Positions 11,722 through 22,564 of a DNA stretch of 64,000 nucleotides are shown in pieces. Where the stretch lies: the NCBI GenBank assembly GCA_027475525.1, contig JAMWFC010000122.1, forward strand, positions 1,116,001-1,180,000. The letters run 5' to 3'. The notes beneath the pieces are model-generated. The model did no database searches and was not told the DNA's origin. It saw nothing but the letters and a program-made list of their open reading frames with translations. The position numbers were made by a program, and so were the translations under genes. Each line of letters begins with the position of its first letter. The first letter of the stretch is position 1. Source of the DNA: Macrolepiota albuminosa. Its lineage: Eukaryota > Basidiomycota > Agaricomycetes > Agaricales > Agaricaceae.

Positions 11722-11892
11722 GCCTCCACCCTAACCTCACTTCGTTTGGTTAGGGCTCCAAGTATGTATAAGTAACTTAGCCTCCACCCCAACCTCACTT
11801 CGTTCGGTTAGGGCTCCAAGTATGTATATAAGTAACTCAGTCTCCACCCCAACCTCACTTCGTTCGGTTAGGGGTTCCAAATATGTATCTTA
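11722..11892 (-). repeat. Three subterminal hairpin units of about 60 bp
   Basis: Three tandem units, each with CCCTAACC or CCCCAACC, a loop TCACTTCGTTC and the complement GGTTAGGG, followed by CTCCAAGTATGTATA. The stem sequence equals the TTAGGG-type telomere motif read from both sides. Copy 2 has the same triple array at about 4570-4735. Confidence 0.85.
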
Positions 11893-11893
11893 G

Positions 11894-12050
11894 TAACTCA
11901 GCTTCTATCATGATCTTACTTTCATTATGTCTTACTGATTCCAGCATAAGTTGTTAACAAATAGAGAGAGTAACTCAGCTTCTATCATGATCTTACTTTC
12001 ATTATGTCTTACTGATTCCAGCATAAGTTGTTAACAAATAGAGAGTTTCA
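11894..12050. repeat. 77-bp-period tandem duplication
   Basis: TAACTCAGCTTCTATCATGA at 11894 recurs at 11971 (period 77). Confidence 0.9.
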
Positions 12051-12284
12051 CATTTATCAAAAAATGATGCTACAAATCCAAGTTATATATATTCTATTAG
12101 TACAGTATTAACAAATATCAAGTCAAATGCTAAAATATAAAAGTTAGTAATAAGTAGGTAATTAAACATCACACTCACATTTGTAAACCCAAGAAACAAT
12201 GCTACAATTCCAAGTTATATGTACAGTATCAAGTTAGATGCTAAAATATAAAGTTAGTAATAAGTAGTTAATTAACAATCACAC

Positions 12285-15200
12285 TTACATTTGTAAACCA
12301 TTGAGAACTTCTTGATATACAATATTTGCAGTTGTTTTTGATGTATTTTCTTCTGATAAAATCACCTTGATACGATCTCCTGATGTGCATCGAGAAAGTG
12401 CAACATAAAGTTGGCCATGTGTAAAAACAGGTGATCGAAGGTCCAATCCAACATGCTTGACTGATTGCCCTTGAGACTTGTTAATAGTCATAGCAAAGGC
12501 CAATCGAATTGGAAACTGTCTCCTGCATAATGGTATGGGCAAATCCTCTTCAGAGGCATCTAGATTGATCCTTGAAATCAAAACAGTTGAACCTGCAAAC
12601 TTGGCATCTCCACTGATAATACGACATCTGAGAACTCTAGTGCTGATGTGAGTGATAATCATTCTTGTTCCATTGCAAAGTCCTTTGGTTGTGTCCAGAT
12701 TCCTGAGAAGCATGACAGGAACTCCAATCTTCAAAGCCAGTTTAGCCAAAGGCAAACTACTGGCTTTCAAAGAGTTGAGATATTCCACAGGATATAAGGC
12801 AAGGCCATCAGGATTCCTGTTATCAGAGAGAACAGAATCTGCACTCTGTAAAATCCTTTCTTCCCCTGGATACCTCTCTAGAACTTCTGCATTGATCTCC
12901 TCTATATCAGAGTTCTTGCCAGAGAGAATAGTCCGGTCCAGATAATACTGATCATTTTGAGGATGACCAATATTAGGATATGTGGAAGAAATCAATCCAG
13001 TGATAGAATTGTCATTACAGATCATCCTTTCAGGCAGTTTGACTGTTTCTCCAGGTCCTAGATTTTTCCCTGCACCAACATCCAACAACCAAGCTGCATG
13101 AGCAATATTCTCTGCAGTCTGATCCAATCTCATATTTTGGACCAAGTAATGAACTTGAATATGATCCCAAAGTCGGCCCCTTTTGAGTGAAGCAGCAATC
13201 ATCTGCTGCCTAAGTCCATGTGGAACGACTGGAAGAGTTTGCCTAAAGTCCCCTCCAAAAACCACAGTGACTCCACCAAAGGAAATGTCATTATTGAAGA
13301 TGTCTCTGAAGCCACGATCAACAGAGTCAATGGCATTTTTGTGTTGCATTGGAACTTCATCCCAAATAACAACTTTGGTGTGAAGTATGAGCTGTGATAA
13401 CTGGGTTCCTCTCTTGATATTGGCAATGGATGTGTCAAGAGCAGGAATGGGAATTTTGAATCTTGAATGAGCTGTCCTACCCCCTTCCAACAATAAGGCA
13501 GCAATGCCAGATGATGCTACACATAATGCCACATCTCCATGGGAACGAACTGCAGCAGCCAGAGTATTGCAGACAAAGGTTTTGCCACATCCTCCAGCAC
13601 TGTGAATGAATAGCATCCTGCCCAAATTGTTGTTCACTGAGTTTATGACAGCATTGAAAGTCTCCAGTTGTTCCACATTGAACTTGGCCTTGTTTTCCTC
13701 CACTCTTTGCTTGAGGTCCTCAACATCATAATTAGTTTCATCTTCCAAAAGTCTATTGCCTAGAAGATTGATCAGTATTCAAGTCAATCTCTTATGCAAA
13801 TGCCAATTACCTGGAACTATATTCCAATTCTGTTGAGCCTCTGGCATGTTGGGAAAGTCTTTCAGAGTTTTCCCAAAATTCATCAAAGTGTCATTGATGA
13901 GATAAAGGCCATAGTCATAGACATCCTCATTGGTAAAGACTTGGTCCCTGTATTGCCTAGTATGTTCCAATCTGTGTCAAAGATCATCACAGATAGAATG
14001 TTTGAATTCGTAAAGACTTGGTCCCTGTATTGCCTAGTATGTTCCAATCTGTGTCAAAGATCATCACAGATAGAATGTTTGAATTCATTCCATAGAGCCT
14101 CAGGAGTGGCAGGAGCACAGTGGAATAGAATAGTGCAAAACAGCTGCCTGAGAGCTGATCCTAGTTGGATTGGAGCAGCTTCAATGAGACACTGCCTCCA
14201 TTCTGCATCATCCTCCAAAAGACCTAGAGCCTTGCAAGCTTCCTGATAAGTTGGATAGGTATGGCCATTGACTGTCCTGAGATCAGCCCATGAAGTTGCA
14301 TTGGTTACAACAGTCAAGAGCATCCTGAGATAGAACCTTTCTCCCTGTCTTGGTGAAGCAAAATACATCCTTCCAATTGCTGTCCCTCTCTGCCTCTCCT
14401 TCCAACTCCGTTTAGATGCTTCATAAACAAACTTGGTTGGAAAGTTCTGATAAGTGGTGTTATTATTGGGAAACCTGGTATTGGCTTCAAACCAAGCTGT
14501 GAGTGCAGTCTTGTCTGCATTAGGTCTAGCAGCCACCACCTGTATTGGTTCATCATCTGGGAAATAGACTTCATGCTGGTTTTCCAAGTGCACAGGCAAT
14601 CTGTACACTGAAGGATATTCAGCATGCATGTTGAATTCAAAGATGTGCCAGCAAGCCTCAGGAGCAGAAATGTATCTGGCATCCAAGTGTTCCTTGATTT
14701 CATCCCTCTCCTCCCTAGCAATCTCCAAAGTTGTCCTATCATGGCCCTTGTAGATGTACTTGTGAATGTATTTGATTGCATCCACTGAAGCACAGACTTC
14801 CACATTGATATGACATTGGAATTTGGCTGAGAGATATGGATTGTATGGGACAACATTACGATTGTCATAACGACGACCATGCTTTTCAAAAAAGCAGCCA
14901 TTGTTAGGTCTGGCATATTGGGGATAGCCATCATCACCATACTGTGTAGCTTCCTGAAATTCCTTGGGATATCTCTTGGAACATTTGCCATCTACCATGC
15001 ACTTGGCATTGGGAAAATCTGCTCCACATGGACCATGAACCATATTGGTAGTAACAACCTAATAACAAAGGTCAGTTACTGCATTGATAATTCAAGCAAA
15101 GCCAATACCTGATACAATTGAGGCTGAGTCACTGGATCAGGAATTTGAGCAGAAACAATAGTGTCCACATGAGCTGCATCTTTGATCTTGTCATGATGAT

Positions 15201-18126
15201 GGAAAAAGATCAAGATATGTATATGTGGAAGTCCCCTTTTTTGAAATTCAATGGTATGGACAGATGCCACACATTTTCCAAATAGACCATCTTTTATGTC
15301 CTTCAAAAGAGCATTCTTCTTGAGTTCAAATACTCTGGCAACAATATCTGGACGGTCAGAAGCTGTTTGCCTCTTTCCATTAACCATAGGTTCCTTTAGC
15401 AGAGCCTCTTCAATTTCTGGCCACTTTGGATTGGCAGTCATGGTGATGAAGAGATCTGGTTTATGAAAATGCCTGCAAATAGCCATAGAGTCCTGGAATA
15501 ATTGCTGCATGTGTCGTTCACTTCCAACATGAGAAGAGGGAAGGACTACCTGTCGGCTTTGCCTGCATAAGTCTTCATCTCCAGCAGCTGCATCGACCAC
15601 CCCTTGATACACTTCAGCCCTAATCTTCTTTTGATTGTGCCAGACCCAATTGAGCTTGTTCTGCTCAGTTGATGCCCATGCATCCACAACATATTGCTGA
15701 AACAGTCTGCCACTCCAAAGCAATGCAGCATTAGCTTCCAAAGCTCTCTGCTGCAGCCTATATGCATAATATGCAGTTTGGCTGACATTTTTGGCTCTTT
15801 GTTCTCCTGCTGGTCCAAATTGAGATTGAATATCGGTATGAAATCCAGGTTCTCCAGTTGGAAATATGATAGTGTAATGCAGAGGAGTGTAATAGGGGTG
15901 TAGATGGCTGATTCGCTTCAATTGACCTCCATGCAGATGCAGGACTATGTCACGGTGATCTGATCGTTCTTCAGAACCATCTCCTGGTATAATTGCAGCA
16001 ACTCCTTCCTGTTCATTAGGGTTGTTATAGCGTCGATGGTCTCCAAAGTCAGCCCTCAGTTGAACAGAAAGCCTTTGTGGTTGGCCTTCAGGTACTTCTG
16101 TCATAATCTGCTTTGCAAGCTTGTATAAGCCAATAAAGGGATTGACTCTATGAAGCATATCCTGCAAAGAGGCCATTATCTGAGGATCCAATCTAGGATT
16201 GCTTCCCTGACGAAAAGCCAATTGTTGATTGTGATCGTAGAAGTAGAGTTGTGCATACACAGGATGATCACCTTCAGTTGGAAGCAAAGCACCTGTCAGA
16301 TGATGGAGCTCTCCATTAATCCTAAAGCTGTATGGTCCAGGAGCATTGGTAATTGCCTGGTCAATTTTGACTCCCAGAGATGTAAATGCAAAGGCTGCAT
16401 TGTATTGGCGAATAGATGCTTTAAAAGCATCAGAAAGAGGATGGTGACCTTGGAGTAAGCCAAGCAGTTCTGGTGGAGCATCTTCAAGTCTGGGCAAATC
16501 AATCTGCCCTTGTAAACAGCACATGCCAAACTTTGGATTACGTCTAGTAGACTTGGAGAGCTTTTCAGCATCAAAATGTAGAGCATGACAGTGTGGGCAT
16601 GCAACATCCATAGAACCAAGATAGTGTGAAGGGGATCCATCTGTGTAATGCTGTCTTCCTGTTGGAAGAGCATTCCTAGGCTGAACATCATCAGGTTCTT
16701 GAATCCTTTGTAAGACAGGAGGTGCTGGTATATTCTGCTGCATGACATTCCCAGGTAGATCCACATACTCCAAGTTAGGAGGTGCTGGTAGATTTTGCTG
16801 TCTATTATCTCCAGGTGGATCCACATACTCCAAGTCCTCCTCTATATTCTCAGCAAGATCATTCCTATGATTATCCAGTAGATTTGGATCAATCTCATTG
16901 TCAATGGGAGGTTCCAAATACTCCAAAGGATTTTGAAGCATTTCATCAAAAGCTGCATGGATATTTTCTAATCCATGAGGATCCAAATCATTAAAATCCT
17001 CTTCAAGATCAGCTAAACGTTGCTGTTCCCAATTTTGTAAGATCCTTTCAGCTCTAGCCTCATTTAAAGGCCTATGTTCAGGATTGAGATCTACATCCTG
17101 TTAATCTTTCTTAGTCAATGCAACTTTTAAAAGTTGTCTTTGTCTCACCTCTAGCTGATGTAAAGCCCTTTGTGCCTCTGCTACTGCATGCTCTTCAGCT
17201 ATAGCAATATCTCTGAGCTGTTGTTGCTCATGCAATACTGCTAATGCCTGTTGTTGCCTCTGTTGCTCCTGCAATACTGCTAGTGCCTGCCATTGTCTAT
17301 CCTGCTCCTCAGCTGCAGCAATATGCCTCAACCTTTGTTGGTCTTGCAATGCTGCTAATGATTGTGCTTGTATAGGAGCAACCTGCTGTCTCCCTCTATT
17401 CCTAAGTGCAGGTGGCAGTGGCAGTGGCATTGTGAAGTTTGGCAAAGCAGCTCTATGCAAAGCAGGCATTCTAGGTATAGGATTCTGTAAAGGAGCATCC
17501 CAACCTTCAGGCAAATGAGTTTCAGGTATACTCATAGCAGTCCCACCAACTACAGGCTGATTGACTGATCCCACTCTATGATCTCTTCCATGCACAGCAG
17601 CTGGTAGAGGTGCTACTATTGAAGGCACATAAGGAGCTCTATGTGCAGGAAGAGGTAGAGGTGGTATCATTCTAGGAATAGGATTTTGCAAAGGGGCATT
17701 CCATCCTTCAGGTAAATGAGTTTCAGGAATAGCCCTAGCAAATAGATCCTCAGCAACAGTTGGTGGTCTAACAGGCCTCCTCAAAGAGCTAGAAGTATTT
17801 CCTCCAGAGCTTGAACCAATCTGATTATTTCCCCCAGTTCTCATATCCCCCAATCCTGTAGTTCCAAGTTGTACATCCTCAGATGCAAATAAGTTCATAG
17901 CAACAGTTGGTCCAATAGGCCTTCCCAAAGAGCTAGAGGCAATCTGATCATTTCTTCCAATTCTCATATCCCCAGTTCCCATATTCCCAGTTCTCATATC
18001 CCCAGTTCTCATATCCTCAGTTCCTATATCCCCAGTTCTCATATCCCCAGTTCCATAATGAAGTGGTATAACCACTGAAGTAGATCTTCTACTTCTATTT
18101 GCACGGCGCTCATCAGGATCAGTCAT
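12285..18126 (-). CDS. Helitron Rep-helicase (copy 3), nearly complete
   Basis: Encodes the rolling-circle replication protein of the Helitron. Parts on the minus strand: Q-rich N-terminal exon (18126 to about 17150); the segment with CPHCHALHFDAEKL and the Helitron helicase-like N-terminal domain including GGQLKRISHLHPYY and FPTGEPGFH; the HUH motif RGLPHIHILI (about 15230); an intron at 15059-15108; the two-tyrosine motif YIHKYIYKG (about 14760); then, after a second intron near 13747-13810 (GTAATTGG...TTCTAG), the Pif1-like SF1 helicase with Walker A SAGGCGKT, Walker B VIWDE, FGGDFRQ and the C-terminal TINKSQGQ and YVALSRCTS motifs. A further intron (about 17100-17149) joins the first exon to DVDLNPEHRPLN. 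A TGA after ICDDL (CAA in copy 2) and the 77-bp duplication at 13933 break the frame, so this copy may be inactive as assembled. Confidence 0.85.
13933..14088. repeat. 77-bp-period tandem duplication inside the Rep-helicase gene
   Basis: GTAAAGACTTGGTCCCTGTA at 13933 recurs at 14010 (period 77). Copy 2 has only one version of this sequence, so the duplication is specific to this copy and disrupts the frame. Confidence 0.9.
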
Positions 18127-18817
18127 TTGTAACTGTTGTAGCCTGCTTTGAATCCTAGCCTGCTGTCTTTGACCTTCAGGAGTACTGGGTCCATTATTAG
18201 AATGAGTAGTTGAAGATTGCCTGAAAGAATAATTTTTTAAGCATTTTCATAGCTTAAAACTATTGAAAGACACTTACATGATGAGTGTATCAATAGCTCA
18301 AAGTTGTCCAAGTATTACTGTAAGCTGAATAGAATTTTTCTGAATTTTTTTGAATTTTTTAAGCACTTATAAAGCTCAAAAACAATGAAAGTCACTTACT
18401 ACAATAGCCCAAACTTTCACTATAAGCTGAATTGAATTTTCCCTGATTTTTCTGTGATTTTTTTCGAATTTTTTAAGCATTTTTTAAGCTCAAATACATT
18501 AAAAATCACTTACAATGATCAATCAATAGCTGAAAGTTGTCGAGCTATTGAATGTTTGTTAAGATTCATCAATCAATCAATTAATAATTACTTACTTTGT
18601 AGTTGAGTGTGAAAATTTCGCTATAAGAATGTTTGTTAATAGTCATCAATCAATCAATCAGTCAATACTTACTTTGTAATCAAATTTCGAAGTTGTAGCT
18701 AGATCAATCATTTATTAATATCTATCAATCAATCAATCAATCAATACTTACTTTGTAATCGAGTTTTCGAAGCGTTGCTATAAGAATGGTTATTAATATT
18801 TGTAAATCAATCAATCA

Positions 18818-18972
18818 ATCAACACTTACTTTGTAGTGTAGTTTACTCACTACAACGTTGAAACCATGGAAAAATTGATGCTGTTTGGTTTAAGATCAAC
18901 ACTTACTTTGTAGTGTAGTTTACTCACTACAACGTTGAAACCATGGAAAAATTGATGCTGTTTGGTTTAAGA
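18818..18972. repeat. 77-bp-period tandem duplication in Helitron leader
   Basis: 78 matching bases at 18818 and 18895 (period 77), covering AACACTTACTTTGTAGTGTA. Confidence 0.9.
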
Positions 18973-19228
18973 ACATGCGAGGCGTGAAAACTGGTGTCCA
19001 CTAAATCGCGTTTTGGTCTCGGCCACATTCACACACTCCAGATACCTTCCACACGTGTCCGAGAGATATTGTACATTTAAATATTTAATATACACTCTTT
19101 TTCATTAATTAATATCTTTTTTTTTTCTTTTCTACTGAAAAACTGACCGAAAAACAAACGAAAAAGGCATTCTTTGTCAGCCTTAGTCAGAACTGACTAA
19201 TCAATAATTCCCACAAAACGGTTGTCCC

Positions 19229-20426
19229 ATATTATATAGATTGACAACAAATAATTAAATATATAATATAAAATGTATGTTCATGATTATAGTGGCTATG
19301 CAACGGCCGCATATTCGAATGGTACACAGCCATAATGACAAATAGATCATATATTTATTCATTTATTTATTTATTTATTTACGAACGAGTGAATACTTCG
19401 GAGGAGGCCGACGTCCTATGCGCCTCTTCACCCGGGTGGCTGCATACCTGGGACCAAAACAATGTACTGGTTTCAGACAGCAATAACATACTCACGAAGA
19501 AATGATATCACACACAGGTGTGATGATACATACAAACCCTAAGATGCCCTTTCGATTTTATGTAGCCGGCAAGCCACAGAGCTGACTTAAAATGTGTCGG
19601 TAAATGAACAATGGTATTATAATCCAATATTATGAATCACTGGATATTTGTATTAACCCTCTATCTCTCTCTCTCTCCTCTCCTCTCCCCCTCATTCAGT
19701 CAAAATATAGTTATGCTCTAACCAATCATAATCAGTATCAAAATCGGCATTGGATGTATTATATATTACCTGCGTTGACCCCAGGGCACCTGTACCCAAA
19801 ATATGGGTCAAGGCGGCCGTGTCTTGTCGTTGAGGATAGTGAAGCCAAAGTCACGCTTGCCGATAATCGGCGGTCTATTCAGCGATCACGTTCCATGCGG
19901 ATCCGCTGATGCTGAGCACCCGATGATCGGCAGTGTATTCGGCGATCACATTCCATGGGGATCCGCTGAATGCCGAGCATCTTAGGATCGACCCTGTATG
20001 TGATCGGTGATATATTGTACCATTTGAGGCTTTGGAACGACACACTGCGTAGGTCTTACGCAACCGGCAAGGAGTCTAAGTGAGTAATGACATTCCCATC
20101 CATCCTTTACGTTCAATTTTTATGACCTTTATATTGTATAAGCATTGCATATGACATTCACAACACATGAAACAGTAAATGACGAAAATGCACTTGAAAA
20201 GTTTAGTTAAAAATACATGAACTTTGCAGAGGATTCAAAACTATCTGTATGGACACAACGCTCTTATCGTTACTTACGTACAAACTCGGGGTTTATTTTT
20301 ATTTATTCATCTAAGCGATGTGGCGGTGGCTATGCATTCATAGCGGTAATAGAAGTAGAATCTTGATGCCATCATAACGAAAGGGTAGATAAGAAAAACA
20401 TTTCGACCATCCATCCTTCTTTGACT
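19229..20426. other. Gene-free stretch with a two-copy direct repeat
   Basis: No gene recognised. A TTTA/ATTT microsatellite lies near 19352-19382. Two imperfect direct copies of about 60 bp occur around 19862-19978, each with GCGATCAC(G/A)TTCCATG and GGATCCGCTGA. Likely 5' flank of the gene that starts at 20427. Confidence 0.6.
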
Positions 20427-22564
20427 ATGTCGCACCACTCTACCCCTAACCGTTCGCCTATGCCACCCCCACCTGGTGATAACTCAACTGCTTCATGGCT
20501 ACGCTATGAGGAGCGCCGAGAAATATACGAGCGCCGTCTAGACGAGCAGCGGATAGCAGCCCTTTTCCAGCAACGTAAGTAGTTTTCCGGCATGTCTGCG
20601 TACTCACCAGGCACGCCCTCCTCCCCCCCAGAGATGGCAGGCCGGTCCATGGGATCAAGTTCATCGACACTGACATCCGATCCATTGGCACCAGAGAGGA
20701 GCACACAGACAGCCGGTCCGAGCAGCTCAGTCCAATCAGCACCTGCTGCGAGCTCGTCGACGTGTACTGAACAGCCTGTTCTCGGGCCCGGTCAGGTACG
20801 GCGAGTCCCGGCAACGAAGCGGATCCCTCAAGCCGATGTGACACCGGAGCAATTTGCCGCGGCCCAAAACCGGCACCGTGGCCCTCCCACCCTCAAGTGG
20901 TGTCAGAACAAGGGTCCTGTGAGTGTTCTCCTGGCCCGGTCGCGCGTCCTAACCATCACCAGTGCTCGTTATGCTCACGTCGAGGTGAACCATGCGAATT
21001 CGAGGCACCAGTGGCAAAATCTTGCAGGGATAATTCCGTGTGTGTTTCCTGTCGAGCCCGGCACGAGCGATGCTCTGTGGCTCAGGCATGGAAGGCATCT
21101 TGCATGAGCAAAGAACAGGGGTGGGACATGACCTGGGTGCTGAGCCAGTTGGCTAGTGCATCCAGATCGAGGGCCAAGGAGTCGGGTGGGGCACAGGCTG
21201 GGAGTTCATCGAGAGGAAGGAAGGCGAAGGCATCGACTACACAGCAGGATAAGGGGAAGCGCAGAGCTTCACCTGCGTTGACGGAGGAAGCGCCGACGGC
21301 TCGGCATGATAAAGGAAAGCGCAGAGCATCGCCGGAGCCGTACTTCGGGGAGGCAAGGAATTTGGGTTCAATATTATTTAATCGCGCACGCGGATACGTG
21401 AATACAAAGTCATCGAGTGCGGGTAATGTGCCCAGGTCAAAGGGCGAGGAGTCAAGTGGATCGCGGCTTGAGGGTTCATCGAAGGATGTGGGGTCGGTTG
21501 AGGCGCAGACTGAGGGTTCATCGCAAGGAGGAAGGGTGGAAGCGTTGTCTCCGCAACAGGACAAAGGGAAGCGCCGAGCTTTGACCGAGTCGGTGGAGAT
21601 AATAGGGTACAAGCGTGCGCGGAGGTCCCCAAGCTTGGACATGTCGGATATCTGTGAAATCCCCCTGATACCTGCCCAATCGTCTATTGATGAGGAAACG
21701 TGCCAGCAGTTGCAAGAGGCCATGGCAAATGGGTACCGGGTAACATTACAGCTGCACCACACGCGAGAGGATCTTCAGCGGGAACGACGCGCTCGGGAGG
21801 CCATGCGGGAAGAGAGGAATGCGGCTATTTGTGACAGGGACAGAGCATTTGGAGACAGGGATGCCGCTTTAGTGGCACGCGTGGCTATCGAAGACGAGTT
21901 GGCTGGGTTGCGAGCGCGAGTAGAGAATATCGAGAATCGAGGGTCGGACAATGCGGCACCCGGGGCGTCGGAGATAGAGGAGGTACAACAGGCGATACGG
22001 CGAGTGGAGGCGGCACAGCCACGGATTTTAAGGAGGAGGAACTGGCTGTTGAACGCGTTGGCGTCGTCCCATGAAGATGTTATGCGTAAGTGACCCTATG
22101 TCCCATACCATATACCTGATACATCTTCACGCCCAGGAATGGTGCGCAAGTACCGACTGTTATTGGACGGTAGTTCCTTGGCGTTCGCCCTCATCCAGCA
22201 AGGGCTGCCCCAGCAGATCCCACCAGAGATTATGCAAGGAATCGATCAGTTGGGAGGTCTGTTAGCAGCGCACCGACGCAGGAATGCAGTGACACCGGGA
22301 ACTTGGATGGAAGTGGCAGCGGACGCTGGCCAGCCCATGCCAACATGGAATGAAATAGTCGCGATGTTGGTATCGACTTTAGAAGAAGAAATGACAACAG
22401 CGGAGGCGGGTGAAGCTGCAGTGATGGCAGCAATGACGGGAAGAGGGGCAGTGGCAACAGCGGAGATGGTTGAAGCGGCGATGGTCGAAGCGGAAGCAGC
22501 AGCGACGATGACCATGGGAGAGACGGAGGAGGAAGATGAGGTTGGGAGGAGGCCCCTGTCGTAA
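20427..22564 (+). CDS. Cysteine-cluster (Zn-finger-like) hypothetical protein
   Basis: Four exons inferred: 20427-20574, 20632-20918, 20963-22085 and 22137-22564, giving about 661 aa with all phases consistent. Introns of 57, 44 and 51 bp have GTAAGT, GTGAGT and GTAAGT donors. Splicing at 20918/20963 joins the cysteine cluster: WCQNKGP followed by CSLCSRRGEPCEF, then CRDNSVCVSCRARHERC, giving C-x6-C-x2-C-x6-C and C-x6-C-x2-C-x6-C spacing. That layout resembles the zinc-binding cluster of many Agaricomycete hypothetical proteins and loosely the fungal Zn2Cys6 class. Between the cluster and the end are basic, Ser-rich segments with repeated DKGKRRA motifs (possible nuclear signals), a coiled-coil stretch (about residues 420-500, RDRAFGDRDAALVARV) and an Ala/Met/Glu-rich tail. 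A DNA-binding role is plausible but not shown. Alternative: an intron 1 acceptor at 20610. Confidence 0.75.

Larger units (their letters stand above)
11647..19228 (-). mobile_element. Helitron copy 3, most complete copy
   Basis: Minus-strand Helitron of about 7.6 kb. The 5' end (high coordinate) is marked by CCCACAAAACGGTTGTCC at 19210-19227, shared with copy 2, and the 3' end by strong hairpins at 11647-11710. In transcription order it contains a leader with repeated GTAAGT sites and GATT microsatellite, the Rep-helicase gene (18126-12285), AT-rich 3' sequence, three hairpin-bearing subterminal repeats and the terminal hairpins. I could not confirm canonical TC and CTRR termini, so the exact end bases are uncertain. 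Two or more 77-bp duplications lie inside it. Confidence 0.85.

Noticed and set aside
11647..19228. Exact Helitron termini (TC at the 5' end, CTRR at the 3' end, insertion between A and T)
   Set aside because: The expected bases are not at the conserved boundaries I can see, and copy 2 has a scaffold gap at its 5' end, so exact ends were not claimed.
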